From: Brevibacillus brevis NBRC 100599
Lineage (GTDB): Bacteria; Bacillota; Bacilli; Brevibacillales; Brevibacillaceae
NCBI RefSeq assembly: GCF_000010165.1
Contig: NC_012491.1
Coordinates: 1,041,001 to 1,105,000, forward strand
Length of the DNA: 64,000 nt
Direction of reading: 5' to 3'
Part shown: piece by piece, positions 17,081-25,802 of the stretch
How the letters are laid out: each line of letters opens with the position of its first letter
Numbering within the stretch: position 1 is the stretch's first letter
Made by a program: the position numbers and the translations under genes
Notes under the pieces: model-generated
Database searches by the model: none
What the model saw: the letters and a program-made list of their open reading frames with translations, nothing else
Told to the model about the DNA's origin: nothing

Positions 17081-18608
17081 GAGAATGAAAGAATTGAATC
17101 AATATGCTCCAAAACCGCAAATGGAAGCCAAGGAACGGCTAAGAGTAGCTTTGGCGGCAAAAGCAAGGAAAATGGATCAGCAGTCAATCGCCAGCAATCG
17201 AATGATCAAGAGTGTTCAGGCTGTTGCCTTTTTTCTGTTGGTTGCCTGGGGAGCTTCACTCGCTCTTCCTTCAACTGACGTAGAAGAACCAAGGCACTCG
17301 TCACCAGAACAGTTGTCTCCTCCGAGTTTTGAACCGATGACTGTTGCAAAAAGAGATCCTGAAAATACCAAGGAAAGTGTACCGGTACCTCCTGCGGTTG
17401 GGGTAAAAAAAGAACAGATAGCGGGGCCAGAAAAACGAGTCACTGCAAAAGAGTCGAGAATAGGAGAGAAATCTCCTAAGGAGAGCACTGCTATGACAAC
17501 AACGGCTCCCTACAGCAAAACGACCTCGACTACCCTGCATGACCAAGCAGCTGCCTATCTGGAGCAAATGGTTGGAGAGGATAGTCGCTCCTACCAGTTT
17601 GTAGATTCCTTGTCGGATACAAAGCAAAAGCAATTTGTCTTTGCGCGTACCGTAAACGGGATTCCGTTCATCAATGATCACTACATCGTGATGCTGGATG
17701 AAGCCAGCAACGGAAAATCTGTACTTGCTAGCCAGATTCAGATAAGAGAACGAAATGAACAAACCTTTCCTGATCCATCCCGTACGATTTCTAAAGTAGA
17801 GGCGGAGTCCATTCTAGCCGACGTCATGTCGCTTTTCTATTCAGACACGCAGAACATCAGCTACAATCCTGACCTGATGGGTTTTGTAGATGCCAAAGAT
17901 GGTCAATTGATTGGAGTCGAGAGGGAATATAACCAATTGCGTGGCAAGAATTACAAGGTGAGTGGCGTTGGAATGAGAATGATTGCTATGAATAAAGAAG
18001 AGGCCATGAGAATATTGGAAACGAATTTTGCTTTCACGGTAGAAGGAGAAAGCTTGTGGAAAGTGGAGGGCGACAAGGGTACGACTACCTATCATTGGAA
18101 GGTGGGCAAGAACAGTTCTGTTTCTCTTCAGGCGAACAATTTGACAGGTGAGGTCACTGGATTCGAGTATGTGAATCCGCCAACATCTCCTTCTGCTGAA
18201 GCGAAGGATGCTACTGTTGTGACCGATACAGCCGTTTCATTCCTTCAAAAATATCTGGATTCGGAAACTACGGGGCTACAAGTGATCAAAGTTGAACTCC
18301 ATTCACCTACATACCGCATCTATTTCAAAGCTCTGTCTGGAAAAAAGCGTCCGGAGAATCATGTACAAGGGTACACGGTTGACATCGACTCCAAAACCGG
18401 AAAGGTGATCGGTTTTCAGAAGGATTTATCCAGCAAAATTTCAATGGCTCAGACTGACGAGCAAGAGCTGCAGCCAGAAAAAGCAGCGAGAGCCTACTTG
18501 AAAAACCATCCTGTAGATCTGGCTTATATATGGGTGAAAGGCCAAGAGACCCCTTCGCTAGTCTATGTGCCTTTGGAACCAAAGGCAATGGAGAGCTATC
18601 TTGATTAA
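17049..18608 (+). CDS. Membrane anti-sigma factor with YcdB-like outer domain
   Basis: 519 residues. A cytoplasmic segment of about 50 residues (charged, helical) is followed by one membrane helix (about 53-73), a Ser/Pro/Thr/Lys-rich spacer (75-165) and a long outside part with YcdB/PepSY-type repeats (VDAKDGQLIG, VDIDSKTGKVIG) ending in KAARAYLKNHPVDLAY. It overlaps the ECF sigma gene, has GGAGGGGGG upstream of its ATG, and has the topology of an anti-sigma factor that senses the cell surface. No ZAS zinc motif (HxxxCxxC) is present, so binding must use another fold. Partner assignment is inferred from position. Confidence 0.75.
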   Translation: MYWKDGDTLHERMKELNQYAPKPQMEAKERLRVALAAKARKMDQQSIASNRMIKSVQAVAFFLLVAWGASLALPSTDVEEPRHSSPEQLSPPSFEPMTVAKRDPENTKESVPVPPAVGVKKEQIAGPEKRVTAKESRIGEKSPKESTAMTTTAPYSKTTSTTLHDQAAAYLEQMVGEDSRSYQFVDSLSDTKQKQFVFARTVNGIPFINDHYIVMLDEASNGKSVLASQIQIRERNEQTFPDPSRTISKVEAESILADVMSLFYSDTQNISYNPDLMGFVDAKDGQLIGVEREYNQLRGKNYKVSGVGMRMIAMNKEEAMRILETNFAFTVEGESLWKVEGDKGTTTYHWKVGKNSSVSLQANNLTGEVTGFEYVNPPTSPSAEAKDATVVTDTAVSFLQKYLDSETTGLQVIKVELHSPTYRIYFKALSGKKRPENHVQGYTVDIDSKTGKVIGFQKDLSSKISMAQTDEQELQPEKAARAYLKNHPVDLAYIWVKGQETPSLVYVPLEPKAMESYLD

Positions 18609-18671
18609 ACAAACGGTGCAGGATAAGAACGCGCCATTATCTCCATTGCGGGACGAATCACACATGCTAGC

Positions 18672-18707
18672 CGAAAAAGGTCCCCTTTGTGCAGGTGACC
18701 TTTTTCG
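18672..18707 (+). terminator. Terminator of the sigma/anti-sigma run
   Basis: CGAAAAAGGTC...GACCTTTTTCG, 11-bp stem with a T-run inside the right arm, 64 bases after the anti-sigma stop. Confidence 0.8.
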
Positions 18708-18719
18708 CTATGCGTGTAT

Positions 18720-18899
18720 CACTTTTCATGAGCCAGGGTCGATCCTGGATGCCTACGGGTACATCCGTAGAGATGAAAGTAAGATAAGCGACCATTGCCC
18801 GTATTTCATCACTGTTGTATGGCAATGGTGCGGATCGACGGCGGTAACTCCTGTCAATGACGAGGTCGAATCCAGCCCGGTATTGCCATGGCAGCTTGA
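18720..18899 (+). ncRNA. Structured non-coding stretch, unidentified
   Basis: No gene is supported here. Several complementary segments are seen in order: ACTTTTCAT/ATGAAAGT enclosing CCAGG/CCTGG and CTACGG/CCGTAG; then ACCATTGCC/GGCAATGGT; then GGATCGAC/GTCGAATCC. TGGCAAT and ATTGCCA could pair as a closing stem around the last hairpin. This pattern suggests a folded RNA, but it matches no family I recognise. Strand is uncertain. Confidence 0.35.
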
Positions 18900-18928
18900 G
18901 TAGGAGAGTTTGTTATCACTTGCTTATG

Positions 18929-19421
18929 GCTGTAGTGGGGAGAAGAATATTTCCAGTCTAGGCTCCAGGCTCCGTCCTGCTGAGGGTTGGGACTGTCCGC
19001 TCCGAAGGGATTCACGGGGAAACGCAAAAGTGGTAGCCGCTACGTCGCATGGGCACGGTTGCGTTTCTTTTGCCCGCTCATCCCTTCTCCGCTCGGTAGG
19101 ACTCCACAAGTCGCTACGTCTGGAAATATTCTTCTCTGGCGTAGCTGATTACATTCTTCAATCTTTAGGGCATTTAAAAATCGGATTACACGGAAGGTTC
19201 GTAGAGGAAACAGGAGAAATAAGCGAAGATCTTAGGGACACCGACCGAGACGGAATGCAAAAAGCGAAACACGCTCTTAAGCGTCCACCTCTGAAATAAC
19301 TTCGAGGAAGGGACTACTTTGGACGCGGTTTCGCTTTTTGCATGGAGTCGTGCAGTTAATCCCCCAGGGGGTGGCCCTAGAAGCTGAGCGTTTTCTCCTG
19401 TTTCCTCCCCACCACTACAGC
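18929..19421. repeat. Nested inverted-repeat element, copy 1 (~493 bp)
   Basis: The ends are complementary: GCTGTAGTG at the left and CACTACAGC at the right. Inside are two long arms. Arm 1 is AGAAGAATATTTCCAG with CTGGAAATATTCTTCT (16 bp), then GAAGGGAT/ATCCCTTC and AAACGCAA/TTGCGTTT. Arm 2 is GAGGAAACAGGAGAA with TTCTCCTGTTTCCTC, and ATGCAAAAAGCGAAAC with GTTTCGCTTTTTGCAT. A second copy lies 25 bases downstream. Open frames in it overlap the palindromes and are not convincing genes. Confidence 0.85.
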
Positions 19422-19446
19422 AACAACTTAAGATTAGTATTATGTG

Positions 19447-19937
19447 GCTGTAGTGAATAGAAGAATATTTCCAGACTAAGCTACAGGCTCCGTCCTACTG
19501 AGGGCTAAGACTGCCCGCTCCGAAGGGATTCACGGGGAAACGCAAAAGTGGTAGCCGCTACGTCGCATGGGCACGGTTGCGTTTCTTTTGCCCGCTCATC
19601 CCTTCTCCGCTCGGTAGGACTCCACAAGTCGCTACGTCTGGAAATATTCTTCTCTGGCGTAGCTGATTACATTCTTCAATCTTTAGGGAATTTAGAAATC
19701 GAATTACACGGAAGGTTCGTAGAGGAAACAGGAGAAATAAGCGAAGATCTTAGGGACGCCGACCGAGACGGAATGCAAAAAGCGAAACACGCTCTTAAGC
19801 GTCCACCTCTGAAAAACCTCCTGAATGGACTACTTTGGACGCGGTTTCGCTTTTTACATGGAGTCGTGCAGTCAATCCCCCAGGGGGTGGCCCTAGAAGC
19901 TGAGCGTTTTCTCCTGTTTCCTCCCCACCACTACAGC
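19447..19937. repeat. Nested inverted-repeat element, copy 2 (~491 bp)
   Basis: Same orientation as copy 1 and nearly identical over its middle (about 19510-19720). Differences cluster in the first 75 bases and near 19810-19870. The terminal GCTGTAGTG/CACTACAGC stem and both long arms are kept. One change from G to A in the arm-1 segment GTCCT(G/A)CTGAG preserves pairing with CTCGGTAGGAC. No obvious target-site duplication is seen. Confidence 0.85.
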
Positions 19938-19965
19938 AACGTACAAATGTTTTTTTCCAAGCTGA

Positions 19966-20736
19966 TCAAGCTGTAAAAATCAACTCATACACCATCTTCA
20001 CAATCAAGGTAATGGATACGACCAAGAACAACGGACGGACATAACGTACCCCCGTTTTGATGGCCATTTTGGCGCCAAGGTTCGCACCCAACAGCATCGC
20101 AATCCCCATGATGAGCCCAGTCATGAAGACGACCTTGCCCTCCATTGTGAAGACAAAAAGCGCAGAAATGTTACTGGCCAGATTCAAAATTCGGCCATTG
20201 CCAGCTGCAATCACAAAATCATAGCCAAACAAAAGCACCATCAGAAAAACAAAGAACGAACCGGTTCCCGGCCCGAAAAATCCATCGTAAAATCCGATTA
20301 AAAAGGTAAAAGGAATCCCGATGCCAAGCGTAAATTTGGTCAGCCCTTTGTAGTTGGAATCTTGACCGAATCGTTTGTTGAAAAGGGTGTAAACAAAAAT
20401 GAGTGCCATCATAATAACGACAAGGACTTTCAAAAACTCCTGAGGAACGAACAGAACTGTTTTCGCTCCGAAATAGGCGCCGATCAAGGAGACGGGAAAT
20501 AAGATCAGCATGAGTTTCTTGTCAAATTTACCGTTCTTGATAAAGGTGTAGGAGCTGGTGGCAGATGAAATCGTGCCAGCCAACTTATTCGTGCCAAGAG
20601 CAAGGTACGGTGGCATTCCTAGACCGAGCAGAGCGGGGAGAGAGATGAGTCCACCTCCACCAACAGTACTGTCGATGAATGCTGCAACGAATCCAAAGAC
20701 GGCGAGAAGTACGATCGTTGATAAGTCCATTTCCAC
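19966..20736 (-). CDS. TSUP/TauE-SafE family membrane permease
   Basis: 256-residue membrane protein with about eight helices and the family signature GFVAAFIDSTVGGGGLISLPALL near the N-terminus and FLIGFYDGFFGPGTGSFF in the middle, the two internally repeated TSUP motifs. The family exports or imports sulfur-containing or organic anions; the substrate is unknown here. The start is GTG at 20736 with AGGTGAT upstream; ATG two codons in is possible. It ends 29 bases from repeat copy 2 and no clear terminator is seen after it. Confidence 0.88.
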   Translation of the reverse strand: MEMDLSTIVLLAVFGFVAAFIDSTVGGGGLISLPALLGLGMPPYLALGTNKLAGTISSATSSYTFIKNGKFDKKLMLILFPVSLIGAYFGAKTVLFVPQEFLKVLVVIMMALIFVYTLFNKRFGQDSNYKGLTKFTLGIGIPFTFLIGFYDGFFGPGTGSFFVFLMVLLFGYDFVIAAGNGRILNLASNISALFVFTMEGKVVFMTGLIMGIAMLLGANLGAKMAIKTGVRYVRPLFLVVSITLIVKMVYELIFTA

Positions 20737-20854
20737 TAGTAATCACCTGATTCTCTTCGTTTGTAATAATCCAAGTCTAGCACGCTCCTTTTCGTTTGCA
20801 AGATAGAAATCTTTGAAATAATAAATAGATTAATATACTTTGCATACCGATTTG

Positions 20855-20883
20855 TTGAAAAACTGTTTGGCATACAGTATAAT
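20855..20883 (+). promoter_or_regulatory. sodA sigma-A promoter
   Basis: TTGAAA (20855-20860), 17-base spacer, TATAAT (20878-20883). It lies 45 bases before the sodA start codon. Confidence 0.88.
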
Positions 20884-20927
20884 GAAGTCGTAAGCTTGAC
20901 CTACATAATTTGAGGAGGAATGTTACA

Positions 20928-21536
20928 ATGGCACATCAACTTCCTGCATTGCCTTATGCACACAACGCTTTGGAACCACATATCGACGCGCAAACCATGG
21001 AAATCCATCACGGACGCCACCATGCTACTTATGTTAACAACCTGAATGCAGCTCTGGAAGCACACGCTGACCTGCAAGGTAAAAGCATTGAAGAGCTGAT
21101 CAGCAATCTGGATGCTCTGCCTGAGTCTATCCGCACTGCTGTTCGCAACAACGGTGGAGGCCATGCTAACCACACACTGTTCTGGGAAATCATGAGCCCG
21201 AATGGCGGCGGCGCACCAACTGGTGAACTGGCTGACGCAATCAACGCGGCTTTCGGAAGCTTTGACAACTTCAAAGCAGAATTCGCAAAAGCAGCTACTA
21301 CTCGTTTCGGTTCCGGATGGGCTTGGCTGACTGCAGAAGGCGGAAAAGTAGCAATCAGTTCTACTCCTAACCAAGACAGCCCAATCATGGAAGGTAAAAC
21401 ACCTATCCTTGGGCTGGATGTTTGGGAGCATGCATACTACCTGAACTACCAAAACAAACGCCCTGACTACATCGGTGCGTTCTGGAACGTAGTAAACTGG
21501 GATGAAGTTAGCAAGCGTTTCGCAGCAGCGAAGTAA
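20928..21536 (+). CDS. sodA: Superoxide dismutase, Mn type
   Basis: 202-residue Fe/Mn superoxide dismutase. Metal ligands are His27, His82, Asp164 and His168 (LDVWEHAYY). Gln149 in TPNQDSP is the second-sphere glutamine typical of manganese enzymes. Cytoplasmic, with no signal peptide. ATG at 20928 follows GAGGAGGAATG. Strong consensus promoter and terminator make it a single-gene unit. Confidence 0.97.
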   Translation: MAHQLPALPYAHNALEPHIDAQTMEIHHGRHHATYVNNLNAALEAHADLQGKSIEELISNLDALPESIRTAVRNNGGGHANHTLFWEIMSPNGGGAPTGELADAINAAFGSFDNFKAEFAKAATTRFGSGWAWLTAEGGKVAISSTPNQDSPIMEGKTPILGLDVWEHAYYLNYQNKRPDYIGAFWNVVNWDEVSKRFAAAK

Positions 21537-21559
21537 TTGTAACTTTACTAGCTATAAGG

Positions 21560-21592
21560 CTTGTCGTTCTTTAGGAACGGCAAGTTTTTTTT
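21560..21592 (+). terminator. sodA terminator
   Basis: CTTGTCGTTC-TTTAG-GAACGGCAAG with G-T pairs, followed by eight T residues. Confidence 0.9.
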
Positions 21593-21708
21593 GTTCAGAG
21601 AAAAGAAACGGCATCAATTCTGGATACACTTGTAACCGTGATGATTATGCGATATAATACTTACAAAAAGTAACTAAGTTTAAAAAATATAGAGGAGAGT
21701 GTACGCAT

Positions 21709-22503
21709 ATGATGCCGTCTTTTTTCATTGCACATGGTGCCCCGTTACTTGCTATAGAAAACAATGCCTATACAGAAGCACTGAACCAATTGCCTGGCCT
21801 GCTCCCACGCAAGCCGCGTGCTATTGTCATTTTTTCCGCTCACTGGGAAGCCTATGATCAAATGGTGGGAACCATGGACACCTTCCCGACCATTCACGAT
21901 TTTGGCGGTTTTCCGCAAGCGTTATACGAAATCGAGTACCCAGCAAAAGGAGAGCGTGAAGTAGCGGATGAAACCATCAGACTTCTTCAGGAAGCGGGTA
22001 TTCCTGTCGCTTTGAACACGACAAGAGGCTTGGACCATGGACACTGGGTTGTTTTGCGCCATATTTATCCGGATGCAGATATTCCTGTTGTTGCCTTATC
22101 AGTTAATCCAAATCTGACTGTAAAGGAGCAATATCAGATCGGTAAAGCACTCAGTCCGCTCCGCGCAAAAGACGTTCTGATCCTCGGCAGTGGCGGAACA
22201 GTCCATAATTTTTCCTATATGGACCTGAGAGAGTCTGATAGTAATACCTTTGAGTGGGCGGAGCAATTCGAAGACTGGCTGCAAACAACATTGACTGACT
22301 GGAATGTCGAGGATCTCGCCAACTATCGCGAACTTGCTCCACATGCCGAAAAAGCTGTTCCCGCGTATGGAACCGAGCATTTTGTCTCACTCGTGTACGT
22401 CATGGGTGCTGCCGACGATGAGCGTACAGCGAAGCGCCTGCATATGAGCATCCGCTATGGAAGTCTCAGCCACACCCTTTGGCAGTTTGGTGATGCAAAA
22501 TAA
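21709..22503 (+). CDS. 4,5-DOPA-type extradiol ring-cleavage dioxygenase (LigB family)
   Basis: 264-residue member of the DODA/YgiD class III dioxygenases. Conserved metal-site residues are His9 (IAHGAP), His45 (SAHWE), His110 (LDHGHW) and the His in GSGGTVHNF. The family opens catechol-type rings; the natural substrate in bacteria is usually unknown. Its TAA stop shares bases with the ATG of the ECF41 sigma gene (TAATG), so they are co-translated, an uncommon pairing that may make this gene part of the ECF41 regulon or its redox context. Confidence 0.87.
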   Translation: MMPSFFIAHGAPLLAIENNAYTEALNQLPGLLPRKPRAIVIFSAHWEAYDQMVGTMDTFPTIHDFGGFPQALYEIEYPAKGEREVADETIRLLQEAGIPVALNTTRGLDHGHWVVLRHIYPDADIPVVALSVNPNLTVKEQYQIGKALSPLRAKDVLILGSGGTVHNFSYMDLRESDSNTFEWAEQFEDWLQTTLTDWNVEDLANYRELAPHAEKAVPAYGTEHFVSLVYVMGAADDERTAKRLHMSIRYGSLSHTLWQFGDAK

Positions 22504-23390
22504 TGACCGTGCACATGGAGGATGTTTATCGGGAGTATAAATCATTACTGTTTTCCCTTGCGTACCGGATGACTGGCTCCGTAACGGAAGCGGAGGACAT
22601 TGTTCAGGATACTTTTCTTGCGCTGGCAGGTACCGAGATCCAAGACATTCACCATGTAAAAAGCTATCTGTGCAAAGCGGTGACCAATCGCTGCCTGGAC
22701 GTATTAAAATCAGCCCGTTGGAAGCGGGAGCAGTATGTAGGGGAATGGCTGCCAGAGCCGATGCTGGACGCTTCGGAAACCAATGATCCCTTGCAAACGG
22801 TGATTGCCGAAGAAGCAGTCTCGTATGGCTTACTTGTTCTCTTGGAGAAACTACCGTCGACGCTACGGGCCGTTTTTGTGCTCCGAACAGCACTCGACTA
22901 CGAATACAGCGAAATTGCTGCGATGCTCGGAATGACCGAAGTAAATTGCCGTAAGAAGTTTAGCCTTGCGAGAAAAAAGCTGGCTGAAGCAGGTTATCAG
23001 GCGATCGTCCCTCAGCCAAGTCGGACTTCGAGTTTGGTAGAACAGCTCATGCAGGCCATCTCCAAGTCAGATGCGAAGTCGTTGATCGGACTTTTGACAA
23101 AAGATGCCGTGTTTGTCAGCGATGGTGGCGGGAAAGTCCGTGCGGCTATTCATCCCATTTTCTCAGACGAGCGGATTACTGCCTTCTGGATGGGGGTATG
23201 GCCAAGGTGGGCTTCTCATGCTACCATGCAAATTCGCTCGATCAATGGCCAGGATGGAATCGCTGTCTACTCCGAAGGTCAGCTGAAAACGATCATGCAG
23301 ATCACAATGAATGAAGAAGATCGCATTGCACGCTTGTACATGATGGTCAATCCAGATAAGCTTGCCCATCTACAAAAAGAAAATGGATGA
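22503..23390 (+). CDS. ECF41-group sigma factor with fused SnoaL-like domain
   Basis: 295-residue sigma factor. Regions 2 and 4 occupy about 1-165 and a C-terminal SnoaL-like domain about 175-295. All three sequence marks described for ECF41 are present: WLPEP at 82-86 in the linker, DGGGK at 207-211 and NPDKL at 283-287. In this group the fused domain, not a separate anti-sigma, controls activity. The next gene encodes a carboxymuconolactone decarboxylase, the classic ECF41 target. A matching promoter lies between them (23393-23419). Confidence 0.93.
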   Translation: MTVHMEDVYREYKSLLFSLAYRMTGSVTEAEDIVQDTFLALAGTEIQDIHHVKSYLCKAVTNRCLDVLKSARWKREQYVGEWLPEPMLDASETNDPLQTVIAEEAVSYGLLVLLEKLPSTLRAVFVLRTALDYEYSEIAAMLGMTEVNCRKKFSLARKKLAEAGYQAIVPQPSRTSSLVEQLMQAISKSDAKSLIGLLTKDAVFVSDGGGKVRAAIHPIFSDERITAFWMGVWPRWASHATMQIRSINGQDGIAVYSEGQLKTIMQITMNEEDRIARLYMMVNPDKLAHLQKENG

Positions 23391-23392
23391 TT

Positions 23393-23419
23393 CGTCACAA
23401 GAACGACGCTTCACTCGTC
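23393..23419 (+). promoter_or_regulatory. Candidate ECF41 target promoter
   Basis: CGTCACA (23393-23399), 16 bases, CGTC (23416-23419). This is one base off the TGTCACA/CGTC pattern reported for ECF41 promoters, and lies directly before the decarboxylase-family gene. Confidence 0.65.
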
Positions 23420-23462
23420 TTTGAGGGTGAAAGCAAATTCGAGTGGAGAGGACAGATGAATC

Positions 23463-23909
23463 ATGCAAGCTAGAATCAATCATCGTGCAGTGAATCCCGA
23501 AGCGTATCAAACTATGCTCAAGCTGGAAAAATTCGTGAATGAGAGCGGCTTGGACAAAAAACTGATTGAGTTGATCAAAATTCGTGCCTCCCAAATCAAT
23601 GGCTGCGCTTTTTGCATGGATATGCATACGCAAGATGCGCGCAAGCTAGGTGAGACAGAGCAACGCATTTACTTGCTCAGTGTATGGAGAGAATCCGCGG
23701 TTTACACAGAGGCAGAGCGCGCCGTCCTTGCTCTGACAGAAGCAGTCACTGTCATTACAGCTAACGGTGTTTCAGAAGAGCTTTATCAGCAGGTTCGCGA
23801 GCATTTTGACGAGAACCAGTACGTTTCCCTGATTATGGCAATCAATACGATCAACTGCTGGAACCGAATCGCGATTTCGACAGGAATGAGTGCTCCGTAT
23901 AACAAGTAA
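23463..23909 (+). CDS. Carboxymuconolactone decarboxylase/AhpD-family protein
   Basis: 148-residue AhpD-like protein. The redox/active motif is Cys48-x2-Cys51 with His55 (NGCAFCMDMHTQDARKLGE), typical of alkylhydroperoxidase-like members rather than true decarboxylases. It is the standard companion of ECF41 sigma factors, and its likely role is detoxification of reactive species. The gap to the sigma gene holds a candidate ECF41 promoter. A strong bidirectional terminator follows. Confidence 0.92.
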   Translation: MQARINHRAVNPEAYQTMLKLEKFVNESGLDKKLIELIKIRASQINGCAFCMDMHTQDARKLGETEQRIYLLSVWRESAVYTEAERAVLALTEAVTVITANGVSEELYQQVREHFDENQYVSLIMAINTINCWNRIAISTGMSAPYNK

Positions 23910-23922
23910 AGATCAGTCAAGC

Positions 23923-23961
23923 AAAAGACACGCCTCTTATAAAAAGGAGCGTGTCTTTTTT
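23923..23961. terminator. Bidirectional terminator
   Basis: AAAAGACACGCCTC...GGAGCGTGTCTTTTTT between two convergent genes. T-runs are present on the forward strand, and TCTTTTGC on the reverse. Confidence 0.88.
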
Positions 23962-23966
23962 CGTTG

Positions 23967-24512
23967 CTATACATCCATCTCGACTTTTCTGCCGGGATAG
24001 AACTGATTCTCTTCGGAAAGTGGGTTACCTTTGGCGGTCAGTGCAGTAGGCGTAATCCGGAAGATGGCGGTTGTACTGCCCATCGAAGAACGATACTTGA
24101 TGACATGCTGCAAAGGCAACGGTTCTGAATAGTAGCCGGGTACGTACTTGTCGATCATGGATTGCATCGCATCGCGCATCTCCTCAGGCTCAGAAACACG
24201 CTCAATTGTTCCGGCGATAAACACACTCATGTAAGCTGTATCGACATGGGCAGGCACAGGTGAGGCGATTGTGCCGTACTCCTCGCAAACACTGAAACAA
24301 ACGCGGTTGTTGCCATTGATCATTTCGATTTTTCTGCCAGAATCCGCGCCGTGAAAATAAATACAGCCATTCCACCAAGCAAAATTCAAAGGCAGAATGT
24401 ACGGCTCGATTTCATTGGACAAGCCGAGATGGCCGACCTTTGCCACTTGCAAAAATTGGTCAATTTGCTCCTGATCAGTAATGGTACGCTTGGAATAACG
24501 AATTGGTATCAT
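23967..24512 (-). CDS. Pyridoxamine 5'-phosphate oxidase-family flavin-binding protein
   Basis: 181-residue split-barrel protein of the PNPOx-like/NimA group. It begins MIPIRYSKRTITDQEQIDQFL, then GHLGLSNEIEPYILPLNFAWWNGCIYFHGADSGRKIEMI, the usual flavin-binding core. Members bind FMN, F420 or haem; no specific reaction can be assigned. Monocistronic and convergent with the decarboxylase gene. Confidence 0.85.
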   Translation of the reverse strand: MIPIRYSKRTITDQEQIDQFLQVAKVGHLGLSNEIEPYILPLNFAWWNGCIYFHGADSGRKIEMINGNNRVCFSVCEEYGTIASPVPAHVDTAYMSVFIAGTIERVSEPEEMRDAMQSMIDKYVPGYYSEPLPLQHVIKYRSSMGSTTAIFRITPTALTAKGNPLSEENQFYPGRKVEMDV

Positions 24513-24610
24513 GTCGAGTCCCCCAGTCTGTCGTTGTTATTTTGATCGTAATGGGTATTTGACTAGGAGAACAGGTGCAATTTTGGTAAAAATGAACGGG
24601 TCAGATGACC

Positions 24611-24643
24611 AAAAAATAACCGCCCTCTTCTAGCAGGGGCGGG
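24611..24643 (-). terminator. Terminator of the YfhP-like gene
   Basis: On the reverse strand CCGCCCC-TGCTAGAAGA-GGGCGG is followed by TTATTTTTT. Confidence 0.85.
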
Positions 24644-24653
24644 TCTCGTCTTA

Positions 24654-25643
24654 TTACGAGCGTTTGGAGTCCAATTTTTTAGTGAGCTGTTCTTCTCCGC
24701 GGTGGATCCAGCCGACGAAGGAATCGCGGATGGTCAGATCAAAATCGAGGTAGACCACGGCGACGAACATGTAGTGACTTTTCCCTTGAAAACGCGAGCG
24801 GTAGCGCAGATCAATCCATTTGACCTCATAGCCAAAGGAACGCTCCTTTGTTTCTACATGCACATGATGAGTAAAAGCGAGGAAGGACTGGACTTTGTAA
24901 CTTTTCTTGGCTGCCGCAATCCGCTCATTTTCCGGTTTGATGGAGAAGGTGTCCAAGATGACGACGTCCCCGGAAATGACTTCACCTACATACCAATGCT
25001 GCTCTGTCTTTGCGACGAAGGTCCAATACGTCCAGGAAAGAGTAGGGATGATGGTGAAGGTACCAGCTTTCCCGATTCGTTGGCGAACTAGCTCCGTCGT
25101 ACGTCTTTGCACCTGACAACGCCAGTAGTAGTATCCGGCAATGATCACGTATATCCATAAAAAGACGTGTCCAGGATGCGCGCCTGCCGCCCATAGCATA
25201 AAACCGACGAGATGAGCAGCGAAAATGAACGGATCGAAAATGAAAATGGCGTTGAGCGCCACCCATTTGTCGCGAAACGGGTACAGGCCCTTTGTGCCAT
25301 AGGAATTGAACAAATCAACGAATACGTGTAAACAGACGGCCAGGAATATCCAGCCGAGCAAATGCAGCCAATGGGGCTGTGGCATCATGGCCTGGATGAG
25401 AACAAAAATGGCTCCAGTCCAGAGAAATAAAGCGGGAACCGAGTGAGAAACGCCTCGGTGGTTGCGAATGTAGGCAGCGGTACCACGAAGGCGGACTAGG
25501 CCATCCAAATCAGGTGCCTGCGAGCCAATGACCGTACCAATCATGACGGCCATTCCAAGTGACGGAGTAGAAGCTACGACAGGATCAAGATAGGCGAGCC
25601 CGGCCAATCCAAAGCCCATGGCAAAATGTGTGGCTGTATCCAT
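24654..25643 (-). CDS. YfhP-like membrane-bound metal-dependent hydrolase
   Basis: About 329 residues. The N-terminal part (MDTATHFAMGFGLAGLA, SQAPDLDGLVRLRG, NHRGVSHSVPALF, HVFVDLFNSYGT) shows the His/Asp motifs of the YdjM/DUF457 membrane hydrolase family, with about five membrane helices to residue 190. A cytoplasmic or outside C-terminal half follows. B. subtilis has yfhP next to mutY, as here. ATG at 25643 is preferred; the GTG at 25673 precedes the GGGAGGAAG ribosome site. Confidence 0.83.
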   Translation of the reverse strand: MDTATHFAMGFGLAGLAYLDPVVASTPSLGMAVMIGTVIGSQAPDLDGLVRLRGTAAYIRNHRGVSHSVPALFLWTGAIFVLIQAMMPQPHWLHLLGWIFLAVCLHVFVDLFNSYGTKGLYPFRDKWVALNAIFIFDPFIFAAHLVGFMLWAAGAHPGHVFLWIYVIIAGYYYWRCQVQRRTTELVRQRIGKAGTFTIIPTLSWTYWTFVAKTEQHWYVGEVISGDVVILDTFSIKPENERIAAAKKSYKVQSFLAFTHHVHVETKERSFGYEVKWIDLRYRSRFQGKSHYMFVAVVYLDFDLTIRDSFVGWIHRGEEQLTKKLDSKRS

Positions 25644-25802
25644 GGAATCGTTGTCTTCCTCCCTTCCTTCCACTGTTATTGTTTATTATAGCGTTTGCCT
25701 AAGGTTAATTCCCGCCCGTTCTGAAAATATTTGTGTGCTTGTTCGTACGGGGTGGGAAAGGTATGATGAAAGCGTTGAATCGGTAAAGGAGGAACACGTC
25801 GC

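Noticed and set aside
18780..18890. Possible tRNA-like fold
   Set aside because: The terminal TGGCAAT/ATTGCCA could pair as an acceptor stem, but the D and T arms do not fit and no anticodon arm is seen.
18910..19299. Open frames inside the twin repeats (also 19548-19976)
   Set aside because: They follow the inverted repeats rather than a gene, are almost identical by duplication and have no ribosome site or recognisable domain.
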